A stretch of DNA of 34,967 bases from the IMG/VR virus record IMGVR_UViG_3300008120_000431, positions 1-34,967 of that record. One strand, given 5' to 3'. Positions within the stretch are counted from its first letter, which is position 1. Every line of letters begins with the position of its first letter. Below the pieces are notes generated by a model. The model had not been told where the DNA came from, made no database searches, and saw only the letters and a program-made list of their open reading frames with translations. Shown piece by piece: positions 26,071-34,053 of this stretch. The DNA is from a virus. The position numbers and the translations under genes are program-made.

Positions 26071-26079
26071 TTTCAGTCC

Positions 26080-26937
26080 TTAAAATTGGTCAATATCTGA
26101 CATTAGGTTCTTGAGACGATGCTCAACGAAATATGTAAAGAGCTTATCGCGGCTCTTACCGGCTTGACTAGAGTACGACTCCATAATAGCCTTACGCACA
26201 GCATCGGGGATAAAGTTAAGATCAACCAGCTGCTGATTACGCTTCCAGCCACGAAGCATATTCTCATCGCAGAAAGCCGAGGGCTCTAGAGTGAGCCACA
26301 GATCAAGCTTCTTAGTAGTAAGAGGCTTCTGACGACCGTTCAGTACGAATACATCATCGCGCGACAGGAAGTTAGGCACACCATCACCACGGTCGCCCTT
26401 CATGATATGCTCTTTGAGATACCGATCGGGGTTGTTCTCTTCGATCCACTTCTTACGAACTGGATCATACTGACGTACGTTCATGTAACCATGCAGCTGA
26501 CGGAAGTCCTTATCACCGGATACGATGAGGATCTTCTCAGACGTATTACCGTACTCATGACACAGCGTACCGATGACATCATCCGCTTCAGCTGTCTCTA
26601 TCTGAATAACGCGATAAGGGAAGTAAGTCTTCAGCTCTTCGCGAATCTTATTCAGCGATTCAAAGACCATGTTCCAGTCAATCTCAGACTGCTCACGGTC
26701 CTTCTTACGGTTAGCCTTGTAGTAGGGGAAGATCTGACGACGCCACGAGCCGCGGTCATCGCAGGCGATGATCATCTCGCCAAACTCATTACGGAACTTG
26801 GCATTATAGCCGCGTAGTGAGTTAAGTACCATGTGACGAAGAAGGTCTTCTTCGATCTTAATGTTTGTATGGTTTCCGATCTGAGCCATAAAGTTCGAGA
26901 TCATTACCTGGTTAAGGTCTACAATAATCACTTTCAA
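26080..26937 (-). CDS. rnh: T4-like RNase H (5'-3' flap exonuclease family)
   Basis: The product (285 aa; T4 RNase H has 305) contains MKVIIVDLNQVMISN (first catalytic Asp), EMIIACDDRGSWRR, ETAEADDVIGTL with the metal-binding Glu-Ala-Asp-Asp, and ILIVSGDKDFRQL, then KGDRGDGVPN, the helix-hairpin region. It removes RNA primers from lagging-strand fragments with gp32 and gp45. In T4 it is just upstream of dsbA-33-59-32, whereas here about 20 kb of tRNA and accessory genes lie between. Confidence 0.93.
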   Translation of the reverse strand: MKVIIVDLNQVMISNFMAQIGNHTNIKIEEDLLRHMVLNSLRGYNAKFRNEFGEMIIACDDRGSWRRQIFPYYKANRKKDREQSEIDWNMVFESLNKIREELKTYFPYRVIQIETAEADDVIGTLCHEYGNTSEKILIVSGDKDFRQLHGYMNVRQYDPVRKKWIEENNPDRYLKEHIMKGDRGDGVPNFLSRDDVFVLNGRQKPLTTKKLDLWLTLEPSAFCDENMLRGWKRNQQLVDLNFIPDAVRKAIMESYSSQAGKSRDKLFTYFVEHRLKNLMSDIDQF

Positions 26938-26946
26938 TACCTATCA

Positions 26947-27297
26947 TTATGCAATATCAGGATCGTCTGATTCCATGATTCGTTCAGTTTGTGCTTGCGC
27001 CTCTGCTTCATTAACGAAGAGTTGCCCAGCCACGTCATGAAGAGAATGCTTTATGTTACATGTATTATATAATGCCGCGCGAAGAGACTCCACTACTAAA
27101 GCAGTTGTCTTAACACATCTATCTTCTGTTAGATCAAAACCTTCTGCGTAGCAGCGGCTGAAAACAAATGATAGGGTGTCATCGATAAGCATTTCGATCT
27201 GTTCCCGACGCGCCATTTCAACATTCTCGAGAATCTCATCGATAGAGTTGGCTGGCGCACCCTTCTTAGCCTTGGGAAATACTATTACATTGTTCAC
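26947..27297 (-). CDS. Hypothetical protein, T4-like
   Basis: The product (116 aa) has a short basic N-terminus (MNNVIVFPKAKKGAP) and a helical rest (DEILENVEMARREQIEMLIDDTL, TKTTALVVESLRAALYN-like). It ends in an acidic tail. Conserved in look but not assigned. It overlaps the end of the Lys-rich gene by four bases. Confidence 0.7.
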   Translation of the reverse strand: MNNVIVFPKAKKGAPANSIDEILENVEMARREQIEMLIDDTLSFVFSRCYAEGFDLTEDRCVKTTALVVESLRAALYNTCNIKHSLHDVAGQLFVNEAEAQAQTERIMESDDPDIA

Positions 27298-28409
27298 TTA
27301 ATTACCCTCAGGATGATGGTATCGGTATTTATACGTCCGTTGGGCTGAGTCTCATTGGTCTTGAGATCAGTCATAATAGACCGCAGGCTGACCTTACCGG
27401 CGCTAAGCAGGTTCTGAATGGTAACTTCGGGCTTACGAACCGACTTGGTCAACGACTTCTCAACATCGAAGCCAATCAGAGTAGTACCCTTGACCTGAAT
27501 ACCATTAGGACCAGAAGCGTCGTAGCGAGTCAGCTTCTTGTACTTGGTGTTATAAGTCCATACCTGGCTTGCACCAATCATCTCAGCTGGGTTAACCGAC
27601 ATGATCTTGAGCGAGGGGAATTCCTTCTGGTACTTCATCTTCGAGACCTGATCGACGGCCGACTTAGCCTTCTTCTCACGCGGCTTACGAACCTTAGTAG
27701 CCTTCTTGTTACCGCAGTAGCGATCGCAATCAGCAATGAAGCCTTCCCAGTACTTCTTCTCCTCAGCGCGACGCTTCTTCTCCGCGCGAGTATCGAACTC
27801 ATCCTCTTCGAAGTCAGGAAGCCACTTTGCATAAAAGTCGCGAATAGCGTTAGCAGCCTGAACGGTTGCTTCCTTACCCTTGAGCCATTCGTAGATGTTA
27901 AGCCCAGGGTTAGTATCAAGCGCTTCTTCGCACTCAGTAATGAGAGAATGAATCTTAGCCTGAGTCCGTTCTTGAATAGTAGGCTGAGACTTTTCTTCCT
28001 TAGTAGTCTTAACCTCTTCCTTGACAAGCTTACCAGCGGCAATATAGCCGTTGATGCTTTCCTTAAAGCGTTCAATCACAGCTTCATCAAGCACATTACC
28101 ATTCATAATAATACGCGCAATAGAGCACGAAGTCTTGGTGATCTTATACTTGGCCAGCCGCTTAACAGCAGCGATATCAGCCTTAGCGTAGTCGTTACGC
28201 TTCATATATTCGAAGAGCCAATCGCGTGTCTCATCCTGATCGAACATGTAGTTATACCAGTTCAGAGCGTCACCGAAGCCCTTCTTCGAGATATCGATAG
28301 GTTCCGGGCCATAGTACTTGTCATCGATCGACTTAACGACCGCGCGCGACTTACGAACCTTGACAACCTTAACCTTCGTAGAAATCTTTTTTAGAGCAGC
28401 ACGAGCCAT
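27294..28409 (-). CDS. Large Lys-rich hypothetical protein
   Basis: The product (371 aa) starts MARAALKKISTKVKVVKVRKSR. Its centre is a charged helical region (EEKKYWEGFIADCDRY and KVRKPREKKAKSA). The C-terminal third (KIMSVNPAEMIGASQVWTYN, YKKLTRYDASG) is a beta-rich domain found in similar proteins of T4-like phages and cyanophages. No known catalytic motif. Probably a nucleic-acid-associated protein. It has its own strong promoter and a GAGG SD. Confidence 0.75.
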   Translation of the reverse strand: MARAALKKISTKVKVVKVRKSRAVVKSIDDKYYGPEPIDISKKGFGDALNWYNYMFDQDETRDWLFEYMKRNDYAKADIAAVKRLAKYKITKTSCSIARIIMNGNVLDEAVIERFKESINGYIAAGKLVKEEVKTTKEEKSQPTIQERTQAKIHSLITECEEALDTNPGLNIYEWLKGKEATVQAANAIRDFYAKWLPDFEEDEFDTRAEKKRRAEEKKYWEGFIADCDRYCGNKKATKVRKPREKKAKSAVDQVSKMKYQKEFPSLKIMSVNPAEMIGASQVWTYNTKYKKLTRYDASGPNGIQVKGTTLIGFDVEKSLTKSVRKPEVTIQNLLSAGKVSLRSIMTDLKTNETQPNGRINTDTIILRVIK

Positions 28410-28433
28410 AGTTTTTTCCTCAATTGATATCTT

Positions 28434-28462
28434 CTTATAATCTCTTTTTGAGAAAAAGGCAA
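28434..28462 (-). promoter_or_regulatory. Promoter for the Lys-rich gene
   Basis: TTGCCT, 17 bp, TATAAG followed by AAGATATC. The sugar-isomerase gene ends in the conserved AAATAAACAGTTGCC context. Confidence 0.8.
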
Positions 28463-28466
28463 CTGT

Positions 28467-29081
28467 TTATTTCCACATGGTCTTGCGAATATACTTCGCG
28501 ATCATATGCATAATGGCCTGATGGCAGTCTTCTGCTGCTTCATACTCGGAGCAGTCGACATGAAGGTTGGTACCATGGAAGTATTTGAGAGCTAGCTCTT
28601 TCGACTTACCGCCGTCGAACCCAGTGAGCGTGATGACGTGCATCTTCTCAGCGATGGCCGCTTCGATCGCTCTTACGATGTTAGGAGAATTGCCAGAGCT
28701 ACTAATGGTAATGAGAACCTCTCCAGGGTTCCCGAGGCGCTCAATCTGATAAGCGTACACTTCATCATAAGATATGTCATTAGATATAGCCGTCATTAGA
28801 GGGATATTAGCTGCGAGCGAATGCACACGCACCTTAAGAAAGTTTCCGTTTTCAGGGTCAAGCTGCGAACTACCCTTGGTATAATCGCATGCCCAATGCT
28901 GAGCAATTGCAGCTGAAGCACCGTTACCAATCGTATAGATGTTTCTACGTTCCTTAATGGCCTTGCAGATGGTATCTGCGGCTTTCTGGAATGCGGCTTG
29001 ATTAATAGATGATAGCCCACGCTCAACAGCATACGTATGCTGCTCCCGAATACTCTTCAGTGTATTAGTCTCTGTAGACAA
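28467..29081 (-). CDS. gmhA: SIS-domain sugar-phosphate isomerase (GmhA-like)
   Basis: The product (204 aa) matches phosphoheptose isomerases: IYTIGNGASAAIAQHWACDY, HSLAANIPLMTAISND, ISSSGNSPNIVRAIEAA (the Ser-rich phosphate-binding loop) and the C-terminal DCHQAIMHMIAKYI with the active-site His. It converts sedoheptulose 7-phosphate to heptose 7-phosphate. The chosen start is TTG with GGAG six bases upstream; an ATG seven codons earlier lies deeper in the kinase gene. It overlaps the kinase gene by 17 bases. Confidence 0.85.
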   Translation of the reverse strand: MSTETNTLKSIREQHTYAVERGLSSINQAAFQKAADTICKAIKERRNIYTIGNGASAAIAQHWACDYTKGSSQLDPENGNFLKVRVHSLAANIPLMTAISNDISYDEVYAYQIERLGNPGEVLITISSSGNSPNIVRAIEAAIAEKMHVITLTGFDGGKSKELALKYFHGTNLHVDCSEYEAAEDCHQAIMHMIAKYIRKTMWK

Positions 29082-30003
29082 CTTTAGCTCCTTCCTGAGC
29101 AATCTTTACATCTAGACAAACTCGATCCGAGAATGCTTCTCTTAGCCTGTCCTTATCATCGGTTAGAGCAAGCATATAGCCGCCTCCACCTGCACCGAGT
29201 AGCTTAGCACCTTTTGCGCCATATTGCAAGCACTTTTCGTACATATCATCGATTACTGATGTTGATATACCGTCGCTCATTTGCTTTTTAAGTTCCCATG
29301 AGGAATTAAGCAGGATGCCATACTGATGCAATTCAGGTGTATGAGTTGAATAGAGATCAGCCAGGAGAGATAATTCTCTTATGAAAAATTGCTTTGCATT
29401 AAAGTTAATGTTATCGAGAATCTCTGCAGCATGTCGCTGGATATTGGTAGGGATAAGAAGCATTGAGCTATGAATGGCACTCGGCGCCATCTTAGTAACC
29501 CATACTTGATCTTCTTTACCGTATTTGATATAGTTCATACCGCCCATGGCAGCAGCATACTGATCTTGCTTACCAATATGCCAGTTGCACATTGATATTT
29601 CGATATGGCATGCTGTCTCAGCGATCTGAAAAGGATTATATTCTAGATCTTTGTATTCAGCGAGAGCCGCGACCAATGCACATGTAAACGATGACGAACC
29701 GCCAAGACCTGTACCCATTGTAGGAATATCAGCGAAGGAAGTGATTTCGATGTTACTATGAATATCAAAATACAGTAGAGCATTACGTACGATATCATTC
29801 TTAATATCGTTAACGTTTGTAACAAGCTCTTGCTTCATGTAAGAGATCTTGATATGATCATGAGGTGTATGGTTAACAGTTACATACACGTACTTGTCAA
29901 TAGCGGTAGAGATAGTAGAGCCGCCCCACTCTCTATAATGGTCAGGTATATCAGACCCGCCACCGAAAAACGAAACACGCATAGGTGCTTTAGCTAGAAT
30001 CAT
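29065..30003 (-). CDS. GHMP kinase, HddA-like (heptose 7-phosphate kinase)
   Basis: The product (312 aa) starts MILAKAPMRVSFFGGGSDIPDHY, the sugar-binding signature, with the ATP loop PTMGTGLGGSSSFTCALVAAL and the C-terminal LLGAGGGGYMLAL motif: the three GHMP motifs in order. FGGGSDIP is typical of HddA/D-glycero-D-manno-heptose 7-phosphate kinases and LmbP-type enzymes. The GmhA-like neighbour supports heptose as substrate. It overlaps the epimerase gene by four bases. Confidence 0.87.
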   Translation of the reverse strand: MILAKAPMRVSFFGGGSDIPDHYREWGGSTISTAIDKYVYVTVNHTPHDHIKISYMKQELVTNVNDIKNDIVRNALLYFDIHSNIEITSFADIPTMGTGLGGSSSFTCALVAALAEYKDLEYNPFQIAETACHIEISMCNWHIGKQDQYAAAMGGMNYIKYGKEDQVWVTKMAPSAIHSSMLLIPTNIQRHAAEILDNINFNAKQFFIRELSLLADLYSTHTPELHQYGILLNSSWELKKQMSDGISTSVIDDMYEKCLQYGAKGAKLLGAGGGGYMLALTDDKDRLREAFSDRVCLDVKIAQEGAKVVYRD

Positions 30004-30968
30004 GCATCGTTCCTTAGCTTACACTTCTTATACCAATCCCAGGCAGATGTAACAATCTTCTCGAGATCGGTATGCTTATACTCAAATCCTGTTTGAAGGA
30101 ACTTAGTATTGTCAGCGATTAGATAGCCTGGATCACCAGGGCGTCTAGGTCCGTATGACCACTTAATGTCTTCGCCAGTATAATTCTGGAATGCTTCAAC
30201 CATTTCCTTATTGGTAAAGCCTTCACCTGACCCGAGGTTAAATGTAAAGACACCGCTCTTATCTTCGAGATATTCAGATGCATGGAAATGCGCTCTGCAG
30301 ATATCCATGACGTGTACATAGTCGCGTACGCAGGTGCCATCTCTGGTAAAATAATTATCGCCATTGATTACGAACTCACGCTTATCGTAGATAGCAGAGC
30401 AAATCTTAGCAAGAATACGCTCAGAGTCAAGATGATCTCCGGCGTTATTTTCATATGCACCAGCTACGTTAAAGTAACGGAAGATAACACAATCAATACC
30501 GGCAGGGTAGCAGATATCATCAATAGCCTGCTCACACATCAGCTTAGAATGGCCATACGGATTGCATGGAATCTTCTCTTGATTTTCCGACACAAAAGTT
30601 CCACGATCGCCGTATACAGCAGCTGTAGAAGAGAAGATAAATTTACCCTTCCAACCAGCTTGATGTAGATTGCCTAGAAGCTTAGACGTTTCGCCGAGGT
30701 TATTGTAATAATAGAGAGCAGGATTAGTTACTGAATCAGCAATAGCAGCTGAAGCAGCAAAATGGAAGATATGAGTGATGTCATGCTCTAGTACATATTG
30801 AGTTACTAGCTCATCTGATACGGAACACTTAAGTGAATGACTAAGCTTTAGATCGACGTGATTGCGTGGAGCGTTATCAACTCCAATACAGAAAATTCCA
30901 AGTTCCTGAAGCATCGAGACCATTACTGACCCGATGTAGCCTCTGTGACCTGTTACTAGTACTCTCAT
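30000..30968 (-). CDS. NDP-sugar 4-epimerase (GalE-like SDR)
   Basis: The product (322 aa) has the NAD-binding GHRGYIGSVMVSM at the N-terminus, IFHFAASAAIADSV, a catalytic FSSTAAVYG and YGHSK (YxxxK), and the C-terminal YGPRRPGDPGYLIAD, which fits GalE-type UDP-glucose 4-epimerases. It overlaps the HAD gene by four bases, so epimerase, kinase and isomerase form one operon. Confidence 0.87.
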   Translation of the reverse strand: MRVLVTGHRGYIGSVMVSMLQELGIFCIGVDNAPRNHVDLKLSHSLKCSVSDELVTQYVLEHDITHIFHFAASAAIADSVTNPALYYYNNLGETSKLLGNLHQAGWKGKFIFSSTAAVYGDRGTFVSENQEKIPCNPYGHSKLMCEQAIDDICYPAGIDCVIFRYFNVAGAYENNAGDHLDSERILAKICSAIYDKREFVINGDNYFTRDGTCVRDYVHVMDICRAHFHASEYLEDKSGVFTFNLGSGEGFTNKEMVEAFQNYTGEDIKWSYGPRRPGDPGYLIADNTKFLQTGFEYKHTDLEKIVTSAWDWYKKCKLRNDA

Positions 30969-31298
30969 ATTGGGAGCCTCCCGTCAAAATCGAAGAAGTG
31001 TTCGTCGTTAAATGCTTTATCGTCAATCCAGATGTCGTAGCTTGGTTTTCCGAGTCTGACTTCATGATACTTACAACCCCATGAATCAAGTTGCTGTTTA
31101 GTAAGCTCTGTCCAGTCAATACCTGAACCTGAGCCGCGAGCCGCGTGCTGTCCAGTAGATAATAGTATGACCCTCATCATACAGTTCGTTAATTCTGTTA
31201 ATACGATACTCATGAGGAGTCGAGCTAGGATAGTCCCATTTACCATCGACTTTGCGCGTCCAGCAAATAGTGTTGTCGATGTCTACAATGTATATCAT
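30965..31298 (-). pseudogene. HAD-type phosphatase gene split by a 7-bp tandem duplication
   Basis: The first part gives MIYIVDIDNTICWTRKV (DxDxT-like motif) and ends after HTIIYWTARGS. The second part continues in another frame as GSGIDWTELTKQQLDSWG and ends KPSYDIWIDDKAFND, the conserved HAD end. The shift falls at 31132-31145, where AGCCGCG occurs twice. Removing one copy restores ARGSGSGID and a 108-aa protein. Both ends overlap neighbours by four bases as an intact gene would. Mutation, phase variation or sequencing error are all possible. Confidence 0.88.
31132..31145. repeat. 7-bp tandem duplication AGCCGCG x2
   Basis: Two directly adjacent copies, in the codons for the conserved TARGSG segment of the HAD phosphatase. 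Confidence 0.9.
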
Positions 31299-32290
31299 GG
31301 CGTGTTATACTCAAAGAAGTTAACCCCTTGAGGCTTAGGTAGTGCCTTCGGTGGATCAGCGTTGATAATAGAGCGAAGAAGACCATCCCAAAGATAAGCA
31401 ATCTTATCAATATTATAGCGCTGATCGGCGTACATCTTGATAAACTTCAAGTAGTTCTGGTTCTGCTCTTCAAGAACAGTATCAATGACATGACACATAA
31501 TGTTATAGAACATTGTAGCGTGCATATTCTTATCCTCGACCCATGGATAGTGCAGACCAAGGTTACCTGTTATATCGGGAATACCGCCGAAGTTAGGAGC
31601 AACAATCTGTACACCAGCTGACATAGCTTCAATAATAGAAGCTGAGCTGCATTCCATCCAGGTCGAAGGGTAAGCTAGAATATGAGCCTTCTTGAGGTGC
31701 TCTCTGACAACCTCATTAGGCTGGAAGCCGTGATAGGTGATCTTAGGGTGATCGATACATGCCTTATAGAGAGGCTCGAACTGCTTATCGGCTTCTTCCC
31801 AGCCGTAGATCTTAAACGATGAGAATACGTCTAGATGGATATTATCATACTTCTGGCAAAGAGCATCAAAGACCGGAATAAGGATATCCAAACCACGTTG
31901 AGGCGTGGATGTATAGATTAGACGAATAGTGTCTTGTTCCTTAACAACGTTCTCAAACGGCTCAATGCCGGTATTAATAACATGAATGTTAGGGCTATGC
32001 GGCATGCCAAGTACAGTTTGAAACTGACTATGCTGCCAGTGGCCGCAGAAAATAATCTTATGAAACTTATCGATCGACTGTTGATTAGAGAGATGCTTTA
32101 GTTCCGGGTCCCAGGGTAGATCATGTACCCAATAGATTCGATACTTGCTCTCGTCAAGTTCGCGTACGCGAGAAAGCGTTAGTTGGAATTGATCCATAAT
32201 GGCTGGGTCAATACGCTCAATAAGGCGCTCAGCCATTAACTCAGAGCCACCGCGCGATTTAGCATTCAGCTCATTCTTCTGATATGACAT
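31295..32290 (-). CDS. Glycosyltransferase, GT4-type
   Basis: The product (331 aa) starts MSYQKNELNAKSRGGSELMAERL, a GGxE-like acceptor loop. The C-terminal Rossmann domain holds TIRLIYTSTPQRGLDILIPVF, ITYHGFQPNEVVREHLKKAHILAYPS and SSASIIEAMSAGVQIVAPNFGGIPD, the EX7E-like donor-binding region. It probably transfers a sugar made by the preceding genes. It starts the operon going left into HAD, epimerase, kinase and isomerase. Confidence 0.87.
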   Translation of the reverse strand: MSYQKNELNAKSRGGSELMAERLIERIDPAIMDQFQLTLSRVRELDESKYRIYWVHDLPWDPELKHLSNQQSIDKFHKIIFCGHWQHSQFQTVLGMPHSPNIHVINTGIEPFENVVKEQDTIRLIYTSTPQRGLDILIPVFDALCQKYDNIHLDVFSSFKIYGWEEADKQFEPLYKACIDHPKITYHGFQPNEVVREHLKKAHILAYPSTWMECSSASIIEAMSAGVQIVAPNFGGIPDITGNLGLHYPWVEDKNMHATMFYNIMCHVIDTVLEEQNQNYLKFIKMYADQRYNIDKIAYLWDGLLRSIINADPPKALPKPQGVNFFEYNTP

Positions 32291-32577
32291 TAATATACCT
32301 TTACATCTTCAATAGTTTCAGTGTTAACCGAACGCCAACCATCCGCTTCCAGATCCCAAACAGGAAGAACATTGTCCTTGGCTTCCCGAGTACGATCCGT
32401 CTTCTTCTCATACGGAATGGCAACGCCTTCACGAAGCGTACACTTCATGATGCGTTTAGTGCCATCCTTTTTTGTAAAAGTAATTTCTGCGTTTGATTCG
32501 CGCAGCAACTTGGCCAGTGCGGCCTTATCCTGCCAAGTATTCTGGTCTTGTGTCGAGATATTCTCTGAGCTGTTCAT
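32290..32577 (-). CDS. SH3-fold protein of T4-like phages (DUF2693-like)
   Basis: The product (95 aa) has AEITFTKKDGTKRIMKCTL and a closing LPVWDLEADGWRSVNTETI, the pattern of small phage SH3 beta-barrel proteins that are widespread in T4-like genomes, function unknown. The start chosen is the only ATG before the domain; it lies inside the end of the glutaredoxin gene (53-base overlap). Confidence 0.75.
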   Translation of the reverse strand: MNSSENISTQDQNTWQDKAALAKLLRESNAEITFTKKDGTKRIMKCTLREGVAIPYEKKTDRTREAKDNVLPVWDLEADGWRSVNTETIEDVKVY

Positions 32578-32770
32578 AACCACCAACTTTCACTCCATCA
32601 ACAATAATATAAGGTGCAGTACGTACATCAGGGAACGTAGCTACAAAATCTTCACGAAGAATGTCTTCGCCGATAACTGATTCTTTAAATGGGATGCCTC
32701 TAATGTTAAGCAGAGACTTTGCTTTAATGCAAGAAGGACAATCCTTCTTAGTATAGACTAGTACGTTCAT
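32525..32770 (-). CDS. Glutaredoxin-like protein
   Basis: The product (81 aa) is a compact glutaredoxin: YTKKDCPSCIKAKSLL holds the CPSC active site at residues 11-14, TAPYIIVDGVKVGGYEQLREYL has the cis-Pro and the GGY glutathione-side motif. In T4-like phages such proteins (NrdC, NrdH) reduce ribonucleotide reductase, and nrdB lies about 1.3 kb away. Overlaps the following gene at both ends. Confidence 0.9.
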   Translation of the reverse strand: MNVLVYTKKDCPSCIKAKSLLNIRGIPFKESVIGEDILREDFVATFPDVRTAPYIIVDGVKVGGYEQLREYLDTRPEYLAG

Positions 32771-33036
32771 TCGTCACCTTTTTTATTTCCGAAAATATTT
32801 GCCATGGCGAAGCGAGGGTCGCCATAGAGAGCATTAGCACGTACGCGAACAAATGCTTCCTTCTTCGAAGGCCCTGGAACCGTAATCCATGGATTCTTTC
32901 CGGCGCGCCAAGCTTCAATCTTATTAAGCGCTTTTTCGACTTCAGGGCGACCGCGGCGCACTTCCTTTACACCGGCAATATTACCGTTGCGTTCGCCCTT
33001 CGAAACATAAGTCTTACGCTTTACTTTTTTACCCAT
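32767..33036 (-). CDS. T4-like hypothetical basic protein
   Basis: The product (89 aa) is basic, starting MGKKVKRKTYVSKGERNGN. VEKALNKIEAWRAGKNPWITVPGPSKK and the C-terminal RVRANALYGDPR look conserved as in T4-like relatives. No motif known. Start has GGGTGA upstream; it overlaps the glutaredoxin start by four bases. Confidence 0.7.
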   Translation of the reverse strand: MGKKVKRKTYVSKGERNGNIAGVKEVRRGRPEVEKALNKIEAWRAGKNPWITVPGPSKKEAFVRVRANALYGDPRFAMANIFGNKKGDE

Positions 33037-33053
33037 AATTTAATCACCCTTTG

Positions 33054-33452
33054 TTAGTCATTACTATGTATAGAGCCTTTATCAATTAAAGTCAAGTCGT
33101 ATTCTCTGTCAATGTACTTATATTCGACTTTAACTGGCTCAAATTCTTTTATTGCTTCAAATACATCGTCAATATTAAGTTGTGAGCATGTATATACATC
33201 TAGCTGCATAAGACCAGGATCTACTTCATCCCATACATGCATAGCGATATGAGATGTTTCAATAATGGTAACAGCTGTAAGCCCTTGATTACCCGGCATA
33301 TCTGAATAGATAGCATACGGGCCCATTAGTATATTCATATCAATTTTATTGACAAGCGTTCTCATCCACTCTTTAATTTCGTGAGGACTGTAAGGTGGAT
33401 TATTTAATTCAGCACGGACAATCAGGTGCTTGTGTTCCAGTATCTTAGACAA
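33054..33452 (-). CDS. speD: S-adenosylmethionine decarboxylase-like protein
   Basis: The product (132 aa) contains GLTAVTIIETSHIAMHVW and GLMQLDVYTCSQLN, corresponding to the processing site and the catalytic Cys region of class 1b SpeD. The serine that becomes the pyruvoyl group is present in TSH; bacterial enzymes usually have ESH. The following His and the YTC cysteine are conserved. SpeD makes decarboxylated SAM for spermidine and is common in T4-like cyanophages. Confidence 0.87.
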   Translation of the reverse strand: MSKILEHKHLIVRAELNNPPYSPHEIKEWMRTLVNKIDMNILMGPYAIYSDMPGNQGLTAVTIIETSHIAMHVWDEVDPGLMQLDVYTCSQLNIDDVFEAIKEFEPVKVEYKYIDREYDLTLIDKGSIHSND

Positions 33453-33453
33453 C

Positions 33454-33867
33454 TCATATAACCCTTTCGACTAATAAATTTTTGACATGTGAGTGTTGAA
33501 TTTTGCACTGGACCCATGTATTATAGTAATTCGGATCCAACACCGCATCATAGTGAAAAATTAACTTAGCTTCCCAGTAGTTACATTCGCCTCTGGTCTT
33601 ACAAATACGTATAATCGTTCTTGTAAAATTTTCCTTGCCGAACTCTTCAACGTCCTTTAGAAGCTGAGGAGAAGATCCAAAGTAATCAGCCCAATCTGAT
33701 TCTTTACGGATCTTTTTACGTTTACCCTTTACTTGTTTATAGCCGGCTTTGGTTAAAAACTTACGACCGATATACTTTTTACCATTCAGAGTATTTTCAA
33801 TCTGGTAAATAAACCCGTACGCCCAGTCCGGTGGTTCGAATTCTTTACCTTCAAATAACCAAGTCAT
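33454..33867 (-). CDS. GIY-YIG endonuclease-like protein
   Basis: The product (137 aa) has YGFIYQIENTLNGKKYIGRKFL (GIY-YIG motif), then KGKRKKIRKESDWADYFGSS and WEAKLIFHYDAVLDP, with the catalytic Glu in the last block. This is the compact Seg-like form common in T4-like phages. No NUMOD repeats. Its SD (AGGAGG) lies in a hairpin. Confidence 0.88.
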   Translation of the reverse strand: MTWLFEGKEFEPPDWAYGFIYQIENTLNGKKYIGRKFLTKAGYKQVKGKRKKIRKESDWADYFGSSPQLLKDVEEFGKENFTRTIIRICKTRGECNYWEAKLIFHYDAVLDPNYYNTWVQCKIQHSHVKNLLVERVI

Positions 33868-33869
33868 TC

Positions 33870-33890
33870 TATATCCTCCTAGAGGATATA
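33870..33890 (-). promoter_or_regulatory. SD-sequestering hairpin before the GIY-YIG gene
   Basis: A perfect 9-bp stem TATATCCTC/GAGGATATA with a 3-nt loop holds the SD AGGAGG, three bases before the ATG. GATAAATA, one base from the late consensus, overlaps the upstream side. Confidence 0.7.
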
Positions 33891-33894
33891 TTTA

Positions 33895-34053
33895 TCAATT
33901 GTCAAAATCGTAATCTTGATCTTCTTCGAAGTCGTCCTCGGTATCTTCTTCCTCGACTTCGGCCCCACAGAAGGGGCAAAACTCTACTGCTGTATCGGAA
34001 TCTGATACTACTCTATATTCCGCCCAGCAGCTTTGGCATTCCATCCATTTCAT
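33895..34053 (-). CDS. Small zinc-ribbon protein with acidic tail
   Basis: A 52-aa frame, overlapping the end of nrdB (ATGA). MKWMECQSCWAEY supplies one CxxC and EFCPFCGAEVEE the second, together a C4 zinc ribbon. The rest is a run of Asp and Glu (EDDFEEDQDYDFDN). Such small phage zinc ribbons are common; function unknown, perhaps binding RNA polymerase or nucleic acid. Confidence 0.8.
   Translation of the reverse strand: MKWMECQSCWAEYRVVSDSDTAVEFCPFCGAEVEEEDTEDDFEEDQDYDFDN

Noticed and set aside
27328-27335. TATAAATA within the Lys-rich gene
   Set aside because: It lies in coding sequence near the end of the gene; the next gene starts by overlap, so a promoter there is not needed.
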